Source of the DNA: Gammaproteobacteria bacterium
GTDB lineage: Bacteria; Pseudomonadota; Gammaproteobacteria; Pseudomonadales; Halieaceae
Length of the DNA stretch: 64,000 bases
NCBI GenBank assembly: GCA_030427485.1
Contig: JAUICG010000011.1
Coordinates: 62,001-126,000, forward strand
Direction: 5' to 3'
The notes below the pieces were generated by a model, which worked only from the letters and a program-made list of their open reading frames with translations, searched no databases and was not told where the DNA came from. The position numbers and the translations under genes are program-made. Shown piece by piece: positions 48,290-61,900 of the stretch (its first letter is position 1; every line of letters begins with the position of its first letter).

Positions 48290-49561
48290 TTAACTGCTTT
48301 TCGGAAACACCAGGGTAAAAGTGCTTCCCTCACCCAATCTACTGTTGATTTCCAGTGTCGCACCGTGCGCAGCAGCCACATGTTTCACAATTGCCAGGCC
48401 CAGGCCGGTGCCCCCTGTCGCGGAGTTCCGGCTATCATCAACCCGGTAGAAGCGCTCCGTCAACCGGGGAATATGGCTGGAATCGATGCCGATTCCCCGG
48501 TCCTGGACCTGCAAGCGCAAGCGGCCGAACTGCGACGTCCAACTGATCGTCACCGGACAATCGCTGGCGTTGTACTTGATGGCATTGATAACCAGGTTGG
48601 AAACCGCACTGTAGAGCTGCCGAAAATTGCCGTACAGTTTGTCCTCGATTTCAATGTTGAGCGCTATCGTCGCCTCCGGGTAAGCCTCTCCCAGTTCATC
48701 CTTCAGTTCCTGCAGCAAGGCCCTGACATCAACATTCTCACGTTCGTCGTCCTGCTTTTCACTCTCGATCCGCGACAACCAGAGCAGGTCTTTCAGCAGG
48801 TTTTCCATACGCTGCGCCTGCTGGTCCATCTGCTGTAGCGGCCGGATGTAACGCTGGGGAAGTTCCTTCGAGTTGTCCAGAATGGTGCTGAGGTAACCGC
48901 TGATTACTGTCAGGGGGGTGCGCAATTCATGGGAAACGTTTGCGACAAAATCCCTGCGCATGTTCTCCATGCGGACCTCGCTACTGACATCCCGGATAAA
49001 CAGCAGGCGCTCTCCTTCGCCAAAACGGGTGACATCCACGCGCAGATACCTGGAGCGGTTTTCCCCTACAGCCAGGTATTGCAGCGGTTTACTGTAGTCA
49101 CTACCCAGAAAATACTCGTTGAATTCGGGCGCCCTGACCAGATTGGTCAGTGTTTGCCCGGTATCATCCGGGTGGCGCAGGCCCAATAGCGGCTCAACTG
49201 CGCGGTTCAGCCATTGAATGGCACCCTGCTTGTCCACCATGACGACACCGTCGCGCATCGCGGCAAAAGAATCCTGTAAGTACTCCACCGTTGACTGCAA
49301 CTGCGCATTCTCCTTCGAGCTTTTCTTCTGTTGAGAATAGATCCGTGAGAAAAGTTCTCCCCAGCTACCAAAAGTGTGCGGAGGCGGTTTTTCCGGGTTG
49401 GCCAGCCACAGCAGGGCGCGCTGCATCTGGTACAACCAGAATCCAATCCATACCAGGAGGACAAGAATGACTGCTTCGCGGGTATAGCCGTACATCCATC
49501 CCAGTGCCGCCGACAGCGCAACAAGTAATACCAGTCGGAAGACCGTTACATACCAACTCAT
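48290..49561 (-). CDS. phoR: Phosphate sensor histidine kinase
   Basis: The 423-residue kinase has two N-terminal membrane helices (about 5-25 and 30-46), a PAS domain (about 95-195), the phosphorylated H211 in NVSHELRTPL, and an ATPase domain with NLVINAIKYNA, DRGIGIDSSHIPRLTERF and GGTGLGLAIVKH. It phosphorylates PhoB when phosphate is scarce. Confidence 0.95.
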   Translation of the reverse strand: MSWYVTVFRLVLLVALSAALGWMYGYTREAVILVLLVWIGFWLYQMQRALLWLANPEKPPPHTFGSWGELFSRIYSQQKKSSKENAQLQSTVEYLQDSFAAMRDGVVMVDKQGAIQWLNRAVEPLLGLRHPDDTGQTLTNLVRAPEFNEYFLGSDYSKPLQYLAVGENRSRYLRVDVTRFGEGERLLFIRDVSSEVRMENMRRDFVANVSHELRTPLTVISGYLSTILDNSKELPQRYIRPLQQMDQQAQRMENLLKDLLWLSRIESEKQDDERENVDVRALLQELKDELGEAYPEATIALNIEIEDKLYGNFRQLYSAVSNLVINAIKYNASDCPVTISWTSQFGRLRLQVQDRGIGIDSSHIPRLTERFYRVDDSRNSATGGTGLGLAIVKHVAAAHGATLEINSRLGEGSTFTLVFPKSS

Positions 49562-49580
49562 CTAGCGACGGAAGTCCGCA

Positions 49581-50285
49581 TTACACGACACCGCGCGGAG
49601 AAAAGCGGTAACCCGTACCGCGAACTGTCTGGATCAGGTTGCTGTAGTCGCCCGCGGAGGATTGCAGGGCTTTGCGCAGGCGCCTGATATGCACGTCCAC
49701 CGTCCGCTCTTCGACGTAGACATTGGCGCCCCATACCTGGTCGAGCAACTGGCCGCGGGTATAGGCGCGTTCAGGATGCGACATGAAGAACTGCAGGAGA
49801 TTGAACTCGGTGGGCCCCATTTCCAGCGGTTGATCGGCTATAAAAATACGCTTGCTTTCGCCGTCGAGCAGCAGGTCGGCTACCTGGATTTTTTCACTCT
49901 CGGTACCACCACCTGACCGGCGTAACAGGGCCTTGATTCGCGCTATCAATTCTCGCGGAGCAAACGGCTTGGTCATGTAGTCGTCAGCGCCGACGTCCAG
50001 GCCCTGAATCACATTGTCCTCGGCAGTCTTGGCGGTCAGCATGATCACCGGCATTTCACGGGTAAGTTCCTCCCGCTTAAGGCGCCGCATGAGTTCCAGG
50101 CCGCTGCCGCCCGGCAACATCCAGTCGAGCAGTACAATCGATGGCCGCTCATCGACAATCAGTTGGTAAGCCTTCTGGATGTCTTCCGCCTCAATACAGC
50201 GGTAATCGGCCATTTCCAGAGCCATGCGCAACATGTCTCGTATCGCAAATTCGTCATCAACTATTAATACCGTATCCGTGCTCAT
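49581..50285 (-). CDS. phoB: Phosphate response regulator
   Basis: The 234-residue OmpR-family regulator has a receiver domain with phosphorylated D54, T84 and K106 and a C-terminal winged helix with DVHIRRLRKAL. It binds Pho boxes, three of which lie in this window. The first gene of the pho-pst cluster, it has its own Pho box. Confidence 0.96.
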   Translation of the reverse strand: MSTDTVLIVDDEFAIRDMLRMALEMADYRCIEAEDIQKAYQLIVDERPSIVLLDWMLPGGSGLELMRRLKREELTREMPVIMLTAKTAEDNVIQGLDVGADDYMTKPFAPRELIARIKALLRRSGGGTESEKIQVADLLLDGESKRIFIADQPLEMGPTEFNLLQFFMSHPERAYTRGQLLDQVWGANVYVEERTVDVHIRRLRKALQSSAGDYSNLIQTVRGTGYRFSPRGVV

Positions 50286-50337
50286 CTACTTGTAAACCGT
50301 CCTTCTGTTCAAGAAAGGGGTATTAAATGTCGATATT

Positions 50338-50355
50338 ATGACAATTACATGACAG
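50338..50355 (-). promoter_or_regulatory. Pho box before phoB
   Basis: On the minus strand CTGTCAT and TTGTCAT are separated by GTAA, an almost perfect PhoB site 53 bases before the phoB ATG. It predicts positive autoregulation. Confidence 0.85.
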
Positions 50356-50434
50356 GCAGAGGTGAAATTGCAACAAATCTGTATGATTCCGGCCCGCTGC
50401 CGGCGAATTCAGTATCGGGCAGGATGGGGGCCCG

Positions 50435-51487
50435 CTAGCGCAGGCTCGCATTGATATTGACCAACATCTTGTTGCCGGGGCAAAGATCCGACTCATCGAG
50501 GGCGTTGAGCGGGCGCTGGGAGGTTTCCAACACCTCGTGCAGATCGCGAGAATCCAGGTTCATATAGATCAGCCCGGTCAGGATATTGCCCGAATAGCGG
50601 TGTTCCTCCAGCACGTTGACCGCCGATCGCCGATCAAACGGATTGAGCGACTCATCCATTTTGTATAACCGGATCGAGGAGCCGTCGTGCATGGTCACTT
50701 CGTGGGCGTGACCCGGCTGGTAGTGCGTGGTGATCTCGCTGTGCATCGGCACAAAGTCGATGGTCCCTGTCGCCTCGGCGTGCTCGCGCACGAAGTCGTA
50801 GCTCTTGGTGGATTTCGAATTATTATTGAATGTCACGCAGGGGGACACGACATCGATCAGCGCGAAACCGCGGTGGGAAATTGCCGCCTTGATCAGCGGC
50901 ACGAGTTGCTCCTTGTCGCCGGAGAAACTGCGCGCCACAAACGTGGCGCCCATCTGTAGCGCCGTTCCGCACAGGTCAATGGCGCTGTAGATATTCGGAT
51001 CACCTTTTTTGCTGGCCGAGCCCCTGTCCGCGGTCGCCGAGTCCTGGCCCTTGGTGAGGCCGTAGCAGCCGTTATTCATTACGATGTAGACCATATTGAG
51101 GTTGCGCCTGGCCACATGCGCAAACTGCCCCATGCCAATCGAAGCGGTATCACCGTCTCCGGACACCCCCATGTACAGCAAATCCCGGTTAGCCAGCGCC
51201 GCGCCGGTCACCACCGAAGGCATACGGCCATGCACTGAATTGAAGCCGTGAGAATTCCCGAGGAAGTAGGTCGGGGCCTTGGATGAGCAACCGATGCCGG
51301 AAAGCTTGGCGATCTTGTGCGGCTCGATGGACAACTCATGGCAGGCTCGCACAATTGCGCCACTGATGGAGTCGTGGCCGCACCCGGCGCACAGTGTGGA
51401 AATTGCGCCCTCGTAGTCCGCGCGCGTATAGCCCAGGTCATTTACGGGCAGTTCCGGGTGTCGGAATTTTGGCAGTTGGTAACTCAT
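50435..51487 (-). CDS. korB: 2-oxoacid oxidoreductase, beta subunit (KorB-like)
   Basis: The 350-residue protein is the thiamine-diphosphate subunit of a 2-oxoacid:acceptor oxidoreductase. It has C33/C36 (CAGCGHDS), GIGCSSKAP and a late cysteine (SPCVTFNN), together the likely 4Fe-4S ligands, and the cofactor motif GDGDTASIGMGQF with MNNGCYGLTKGQ. It overlaps korA by four bases (ATGA). Substrate (2-oxoglutarate, pyruvate or branched-chain) is not proven. Confidence 0.88.
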   Translation of the reverse strand: MSYQLPKFRHPELPVNDLGYTRADYEGAISTLCAGCGHDSISGAIVRACHELSIEPHKIAKLSGIGCSSKAPTYFLGNSHGFNSVHGRMPSVVTGAALANRDLLYMGVSGDGDTASIGMGQFAHVARRNLNMVYIVMNNGCYGLTKGQDSATADRGSASKKGDPNIYSAIDLCGTALQMGATFVARSFSGDKEQLVPLIKAAISHRGFALIDVVSPCVTFNNNSKSTKSYDFVREHAEATGTIDFVPMHSEITTHYQPGHAHEVTMHDGSSIRLYKMDESLNPFDRRSAVNVLEEHRYSGNILTGLIYMNLDSRDLHEVLETSQRPLNALDESDLCPGNKMLVNINASLR

Positions 51488-53346
51488 GAAAACTCTCCGG
51501 CGCGCAGCAGCGCGACATCACGATGCAGCGGTAGTACGTTGTCGCTATTGAGATGCTTCTTGATCTGTTTGCGGATATTGCGCGCGCTTATTGGCGTACC
51601 ATCGAAGCAGAGCACGGATTTCAGTTTCTCGGGACCGAACTCGAACTCAGCCATCAACAGTGTGCGCAGCTGTGAATCCCGGTTCTGCTCTATGACGAAC
51701 ACCTGTTTATGGCGTTCGATGAATTCCTGCACTTCGTCGTTGAACGGAAAGGCGCGCACCCGCATCGCATTCAGGTGGACGCCCTCGTCCGACAGATGGT
51801 CCAGCGCTTCGCGCGAAGATTCCTCGCTGGTGCCGAAATACAGAACGGCGGTATCGGTTTCCACGCCGCAATCGATGATAATCGGCGCCGGCACATATTC
51901 GTTGATCGTGTCCCATTTGCGCAGCAGGCGCAGCATATTCGCCTCGTACTCTTCGCCTTTCTCCGTGTAGACGGCGTACTCGTTGCGCGATGTGCCGCGG
52001 GTAAAAAAAGCGCCCTTGGTCGGATGGGTGCCGGGATACGTGCGATAACATATAGCGTCGCCGTCCACATCCAGGTAGCGGCCGAAGACGGCGCCTTCCT
52101 CGAGGTCCTGGGCGGAGAGTACCTTGCCGCGATCGTACTTGCGCTCGTCATCCCAGGCCAAAGGCTCCGACATATTGTCATTCATGCCGAGATCGAGGTC
52201 AGTCATCACGATGATGGGCGTCTGCAAACGCTCTGCGAGGTCAAATGCCTGCGCGCCAAAGTCGAAACACTCCTTGGGCGTGGAAGGAAACAGAAGTACC
52301 TGCTTGGTATCGCCATGGGACGCGTAAGCGCAGGACAGGATATCGGCCTGCTGCGTGCGGGTGGGCATACCCGTAGAGGGGCCGGCGCGTTGTACATTGA
52401 ATAACACTGTCGGAATTTCGGCGAAATACGCCAGGCCCAGAAATTCGCTCATCAGTGACACGCCGGGGCCGGATGTGGCGGTGAATGCACGCGCGCCATT
52501 CCAGCTGGCGCCGATCGCCATACCGATGGCCGATAATTCATCCTCCGCCTGCACAATGGCGTAATTGCGCTGCCCGGTACCCGGATCTATCCTTACCCGC
52601 TTGGCGTATTTTTCAAACGCGTCAACGACCGACGTGGACGGTGTAATCGGATACCAGGCTGCCACCGTCGCGCCACCGTACAGGGCACCGAGGCCCAGAG
52701 CGGTATTGCCATCCAGCAGGATCTTGTCTCCCACCTTGTCACTCTTTTCCACCCGGATCCCGATCGGGCAATCCAGGTTATTGCGGGCGTACTGGTAGCC
52801 CAGTTCGAGCGCGTGAATGTTCGGCAGGACAAGGTTTTTCTTACCCTTGAACTGATCCTCAACCAGGCCGGTCAGCACCTTGAAATCCATATCCAGCAAG
52901 GCCGCGAGCGCACCGACATAAATCACGTTCTTGAATAATTGTCGCTGCCTCGGATCCTCGTACTGCTCGTTACATATGCGGGTAAGCGGGACGCCGATGA
53001 TGGAGATATCGTCGCGGTGCAGGCGCAAGTCCAGAAGCTTGGTATTGTCGTAAATGAAGTACCCTCCGGGCAGCACCTCGCGGATATCCTGCGCCATACT
53101 CTGCGGATTCACCGACAGCGCAATGTCAATCCCGCCGCGACGACCCAGATATCCCTTCTCATTGACCCTCACCTCGTACCAGGTGGGGAGGCCCTGGATA
53201 TTGGAAGGGAAAATATTCTTGGGCGACACTGGCAGACCCATGCGAAACAGCGCTTTGGCAAACAGGTTATTCGCGCTGGCGGAGCCGGTACCGTTCACAT
53301 TGGCGAACTTGATGACGAAGTCGTTGACCGATTCGATGCGCTTCAC
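51484..53346 (-). CDS. korA: 2-oxoacid oxidoreductase, fused gamma-alpha subunit (KorA-like)
   Basis: The 620-residue protein fuses the gamma domain (residues 1-190, VNGTGSASANNLF) to the alpha domain with YPITPST at 232-238 and later the EDELSAIGMAIGASWNGARAFTATSGPG block. It works with the beta subunit. A GTG two bases after the previous stop (53346) is the favoured start, with GGGAGAG upstream; the gene begins directly after the GltD-like gene. Confidence 0.87.
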   Translation of the reverse strand: MKRIESVNDFVIKFANVNGTGSASANNLFAKALFRMGLPVSPKNIFPSNIQGLPTWYEVRVNEKGYLGRRGGIDIALSVNPQSMAQDIREVLPGGYFIYDNTKLLDLRLHRDDISIIGVPLTRICNEQYEDPRQRQLFKNVIYVGALAALLDMDFKVLTGLVEDQFKGKKNLVLPNIHALELGYQYARNNLDCPIGIRVEKSDKVGDKILLDGNTALGLGALYGGATVAAWYPITPSTSVVDAFEKYAKRVRIDPGTGQRNYAIVQAEDELSAIGMAIGASWNGARAFTATSGPGVSLMSEFLGLAYFAEIPTVLFNVQRAGPSTGMPTRTQQADILSCAYASHGDTKQVLLFPSTPKECFDFGAQAFDLAERLQTPIIVMTDLDLGMNDNMSEPLAWDDERKYDRGKVLSAQDLEEGAVFGRYLDVDGDAICYRTYPGTHPTKGAFFTRGTSRNEYAVYTEKGEEYEANMLRLLRKWDTINEYVPAPIIIDCGVETDTAVLYFGTSEESSREALDHLSDEGVHLNAMRVRAFPFNDEVQEFIERHKQVFVIEQNRDSQLRTLLMAEFEFGPEKLKSVLCFDGTPISARNIRKQIKKHLNSDNVLPLHRDVALLRAGEFS

Positions 53347-53348
53347 AA

Positions 53349-55121
53349 TCACTCTCCCGCCTTGCTGACATTGTAGAGAAACTTCTGCATATCCCAGGCA
53401 GTGGTTGGGCAGCGCTCGGCGCACAATCCACAGTGCAGGCAGACATTCTCGTCTTTCACCATCACTCGCATCGTGGGCAGGTCCGCGGATATATACAGAT
53501 CCTGGGCCAGATTGCCTGCGGGCGCTTCAAGTCGCTGTCGCAGATCCTCCTCGGTGCCATTGGTGGTGAAGGTAATGCAATCCGTCGGGCAGATATCGAC
53601 GCATGCATCGCACTCGATACAGCGCAACTCGTCAAACACCGTCTGCACGTCGCAATTGAGACATCGCTCGGCTTCCTTGTACCCTGTCTCGGTATCAAAT
53701 CCGAGTTCCACTTCGATCTTGCGGTTCTTCAGTGCCTTCGACAGCGGTGCATGCGGAACGACATAGCGCAGGTCATTCGCCACCGCGTTGTCGTAACTCC
53801 ATTCGTGTACACCCATTTTCTGACTGGACTGGCTGACGTGTGGAGGCGGTCTGTTATGCACATCTTCACCGCGGCAGAACAGGTCTATGCTGACAGCCGC
53901 CTGGTGTCCGTGCGCCACTGCGGTGATGATATTCTCCGGACCGAACGCCGAGTCGCCGCCGAAAAAAACCTTCTCGTTGGTGGACTGGAATGTGACCGGG
54001 TCCACCACAGGCATCTCCCATTTATCAAACTCAATGCCGAGGTCCCGCTCTATCCAGGGGAACGCGTTTTCCTGCCCGATCGCCATCAGGACGTCATCGG
54101 CCTCCATGAACACCAGGTCCTCACCGGTCGGCACCAGGGTCCGCTTACCCTCATCATCGTAGTGCGCTTCAACCTTCTCGAAATGCATACCCTTGAGTTT
54201 GCCGTCCTCGACCACGAACTCCTTGGGAACATGGTTGTTGTAAATCGGGATACCCTCATTGGCGGCATCCTCCTTTTCCCAGGGCGAGGCTTTCATCTCT
54301 TCGAAGGGGCTGCGTACAACCACCCGCACGTCTTCCCCCCCCATGCGACGGGACGTTCTGCAGCAGTCCATCGCAGTATTACCACCGCCCAGCACCAGCA
54401 CCCGCTTGCCGATGGACCTGGTATGTTCAAAGGCCACGCTGGACAACCAGTCGATACCGAGGTACACATTGGGCATCGCGTCTTCCAACCCGGGCAAATT
54501 CAGTCCCTTGCCGCGCGGCGCTCCTGTACCGACAAACACTGCGTCGTAGTCCTCCTCCAGTATCTCTCTCAGGCTCTCGACCTGGATGTCGAACACGGCG
54601 TTGATCCCCATATCGAGGATATAATTGACCTCCTCGTCCAGCACTTCGATGGGGAGCCGGAATGAGGGAATCTGGCTGCGCATCATGCCGCCGCCGGCAA
54701 ACTGGTTATCGAAAATATCGATACTGTATCCCAGCGGCGCCAGCCCGCGCGCCACTGTCAATGAAGCGGGGCCGGCACCAATCAGTGCCACGCGCTTGCC
54801 ATTCTTTGTTTTGGGGATTTCCGGCAGGCGATCCCTGATATCTTCCTTGTTATCTGCGGCGACCCGCTTGAGCCGACAGATGGCCACTGGCTGCTCTTCC
54901 ACGCGCACGCGTCGACACGCCGGCTCGCAGGGTCTGTCACAGGTGCGGCCCAGGATGCCGGGAAAGACGTTGGACTGCCAGTTGATCATATAGGCATCGG
55001 TGTAACGCTCTGCCGCAATCAGGCGGATATACTCGGGGACCGGCGTATGCGCCGGACACGCATACTGGCAATCCACGACCTTGTGGAAATACTCGGGATT
55101 CTTGGTGTCAGTTGGTTTCAC
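53349..55121 (-). CDS. GltD-like flavoprotein fused to a dicluster ferredoxin
   Basis: The 590-residue protein resembles the small subunit of glutamate synthase. The N-terminal cysteines (C18, C22, C61, C65, C69) lie in the usual iron-sulfur domain, followed by FAD motif GAGPAS at 115-120 and an NADPH motif GGGNTAMDCCRTSRRMGG. Unlike plain GltD, the C-terminus adds two CxxCxxCxxxCP clusters (C501-C511 and C561-C571). It is the first gene of the korAB operon and could pass electrons between NAD(P)H and the Kor subunits. The start is a GTG. Confidence 0.85.
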   Translation of the reverse strand: MKPTDTKNPEYFHKVVDCQYACPAHTPVPEYIRLIAAERYTDAYMINWQSNVFPGILGRTCDRPCEPACRRVRVEEQPVAICRLKRVAADNKEDIRDRLPEIPKTKNGKRVALIGAGPASLTVARGLAPLGYSIDIFDNQFAGGGMMRSQIPSFRLPIEVLDEEVNYILDMGINAVFDIQVESLREILEEDYDAVFVGTGAPRGKGLNLPGLEDAMPNVYLGIDWLSSVAFEHTRSIGKRVLVLGGGNTAMDCCRTSRRMGGEDVRVVVRSPFEEMKASPWEKEDAANEGIPIYNNHVPKEFVVEDGKLKGMHFEKVEAHYDDEGKRTLVPTGEDLVFMEADDVLMAIGQENAFPWIERDLGIEFDKWEMPVVDPVTFQSTNEKVFFGGDSAFGPENIITAVAHGHQAAVSIDLFCRGEDVHNRPPPHVSQSSQKMGVHEWSYDNAVANDLRYVVPHAPLSKALKNRKIEVELGFDTETGYKEAERCLNCDVQTVFDELRCIECDACVDICPTDCITFTTNGTEEDLRQRLEAPAGNLAQDLYISADLPTMRVMVKDENVCLHCGLCAERCPTTAWDMQKFLYNVSKAGE

Positions 55122-55233
55122 TGGCCCTGCTCTTTATTGCTGTCGCTATAAATTGTCGCGCTGTAAGGCGCAGATAAAGCCTTTGGATTGTGGCACAAGT
55201 GAACGGGCTTTTCATTACGCGAAATCGTTGAAT

Positions 55234-55253
55234 AGTGTTACTTTTCCAACACT
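55234..55253. promoter_or_regulatory. Inverted repeat upstream of the kor operon
   Basis: AGTGTT and AACACT form a perfect six-base inverted repeat with eight bases between, 113 bases before the GltD-like start. It may be an operator. No T-run follows it on either strand. Confidence 0.4.
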
Positions 55254-55309
55254 TAGCCAACAATAGTGAGACTGGTGTCGCATCTTGAACTGCCGGTGAC
55301 AGTGCCAGC

Positions 55310-58874
<3,565 letters not shown>

Positions 58875-58903
58875 TTGCTAATTCCGCTTTGTGAATCGCC
58901 CCA

Positions 58904-61900
58904 CTAACTGGCCGCCAGAGCTGCGGCCTCCTCCACGTCGACAGACACCAATCGTGATACACCTGGCTCGTGCATGGTTACGCCCATCAACTGATCGGCA
59001 AATTCCATGGAAATCTTATTGTGCGTAATATAGATGAATTGCACTTTCTCGGACATCTCTTTCACCAGCCGTGCATACCGTCCCGTATTGGCATCATCCA
59101 GTGGCGCGTCCACCTCGTCGAGGATACAAAATGGCGCGGGGTTAAGCTGGAAGATGGAAAATACCAGCGCGATGGCAGTCAGTGCTTTCTCGCCCCCTGA
59201 CAACAGGTGGATAGTGGCGTTTTTCTTTCCGGGAGGACGGGCCATGATTGTGATGCCGGTATCGAGCAGGTCGTCCCCGGTCATTTCGAGATAGGCGCTG
59301 CCGCCGCCAAAAACGCGGGGGAACAGCTCCTGAAGGCCCGAGTTGACCTTTTCGAAAGTATCGCGAAAACGGTTGCGCGTTTCCTTGTCGATCTTGCGAA
59401 TGGCCGACTCCAGCGTGTCCAGCGCGGTTACCAGGTCCTCATTCTGCGTGTCCAGATAATTCTTGCGTTCAGATTGCTGGTTGTACTCATCGATAGCCGC
59501 CAGGTTGATCGGACCGAGACGGGCGATACGGTTCGCCACGCGCTCCAGCGCGTTCTGCCATTCAGGTTCGTTCGCTCCCTCCGGCATGGCGCTCAATACC
59601 GCCTCGAGATCGTGCTTCTCCTGCTGCAATTGCCTGTTCAGCGAGTTGCGCTCCACCTGCAGTGTCTGGTTGGCGATACGCTGACGCTCCAGTTCACCGC
59701 GCACGGTTTCTGCACGCTGCTCAATTGCGGCGCGCTTCTGCTCGGCCTCGCGCAGTTGATGCTCCACATCCGCCACCAGTTGACGCGCCGCACTGAGTTC
59801 GCCCTCGGATTCGAGGCGCAAACCGAGCTGCTGTTCCAACTCCTCGCGCAAACCGGGCAGCGGATCATCGCTTTCACGCAGCGCCGCCGACAGGCTTTCC
59901 TGGCGCTCGCGCAATTGCGTTACCTGCTTGTCCGTGCGTTCAATCGTCTCGCGCACAGCGCTCAGTTGCGTATCCAGCGACTGGTGTCTCATCGCCACCT
60001 GGTGAGCCGCGTCTTTATCCTCGCGCGCTTTCTGCCGCGCGCTATCGAGGGTACCGCGAATCTGGTCACGGTTTGACAGCAATTCTTCACGGCGGCGGGA
60101 ATCGGTCTCCATGCGTTCGATGCATTCAGCCAGCACCGACCTCGCACTGGAAACCGCCGCCTGCTCGTGTTGGAACTGCGCCCTTGCCTCGTCTATCTCG
60201 GCATTGACCCGCTCGTTGCGCAGTTTGATCTGCTCGGCTTTCGCCTGGTGGGCGGAAACACGCGCGCTGGTTTCGGCATGTTGGCGCGTGCACGCCTGCA
60301 GTGCGCGCTGGCATTCCTGGCGCTGCTGCTCCAGCGCCTTGAGTGCGTCCTCGCAATCCCGCAATTCATCGCTCAGTTGGGCCTCGCGCTGCTGCTCCGC
60401 CTCAATACGGGAAACCAGGGACTCGAGTTCCTCCTGGCGCTGGATCACACCCCCGTCACTGTCCGTCACGCGGGCCACCCGCAACCAGCTGCGCCCCATC
60501 CAGATGCCGTCACGGGTAATGACCGATTCATGGGGCGCCAGGGCTGCACGCAGTTGCAGCGCCTGGGTCAGATCTTGCGCGGCGCGAATACCCGCCAGCA
60601 GGCCGTCGGCCCGGCCACCGCTTTGCACCTTGCCACTGAGATAGTCCGATGATGGGGCGTCGCCCGCAGCAGGCTCTACCAGCAGCAGGTTGCCCTGCTC
60701 GAAGCTCCCCAGAAAATCACCGAGTGCACCGATGTCGTCAACGCACACGGCCTGCAGGTAGTCGCCCAGCACGGTTTCGACGGCCAGCTGCCAACCGTCA
60801 TCGACCTGCATTGTCTCCAGCAGTCGCGACTTGTCGGACAGCTGGTGGGCCTCCAGCCACATCCCGACACTCCGGCTGCTGTCCTGCAACGCCGCCTGCT
60901 GCAGCGCTTCCAGCGATGCGCTGCGACCGCGCATTTGTTGCAAGCTGGAGCGTACCTGATTGAGATCGGCGGACAGGCGGGTGCGCGCGTCCCTGTTCGA
61001 CGCGACCTTTTCGACCAGCGATTCGCTGTCCCGTTCGTGCTCGGCCATAGTCAGTTCGATCTCGGCCAACTGTTCGCCGAGTTCATCTGCCTCGGTATCC
61101 ACCGGGCCCGTCTCAAGGCCCTGTTTCTCCTGTTCCAATTGGCGGGTGCGGGCCTGCAGGCGTTGCAATACCTGTTCCAGGTGCTGAATACGCGACTGCT
61201 GCACTTCGGCCTGTTGGCGCGGCTCCGCGGCGTGCTGGTTGAACTCGTCCCACTGGTGCTGCCACTCGTGCATCGCCTCCTCGGCCTCCAGCAAGGCTTC
61301 AGCAGATGCCGCTTCCAGAGCGTGCAGGCGCTCCATCTGGGGACTCAGGGTCGCCATTTCTGTCTCCCAACCGGCGAGTTTCCCACGGTCCTCGCCCAGA
61401 TGGCTTTCCGCCTCCACGAGATTCGAGGTCGTTTGCGCCAGGTCATCCTGAAGCTGCCGGCCGCGCTCTTGCTGATGCTTGATGGTCTGCTCGATACGGG
61501 CGACCTCGGAGCCCAACTGGTAGTAGGTGGCCTGTACCTTGTTGAAATCGTCGGTGCGATCGCTGTGATCCACCCTGTGCTGTTCGATGGCGGTGTCCAC
61601 ATGCTGGTGCTCGGAGTGAATACCCTCCAGTTTGACCTCCAGTTCGCCGATCGCATGCGTCGCGGTTTTTATCTGCCCGTCCAGGGCCTGGCATTGCAGG
61701 GCCAGCAACTGCGCCTTGAGTTCGCGCTCCTCGGCCTTGAACTCGGTGTACTTTTCCGCCGCCTGCGCCTGGCGCTGCAGGTGCTGCAGTTGCCGCGCCA
61801 GTTCATCGCGCAGGTCAGTCAGGCGCTCGAGGTTTTCCAGTGTTCGCCGCATACGACTCTCGGTCTCCTTGCGACGTTCCTTGTACTTGGAGATACCCGC

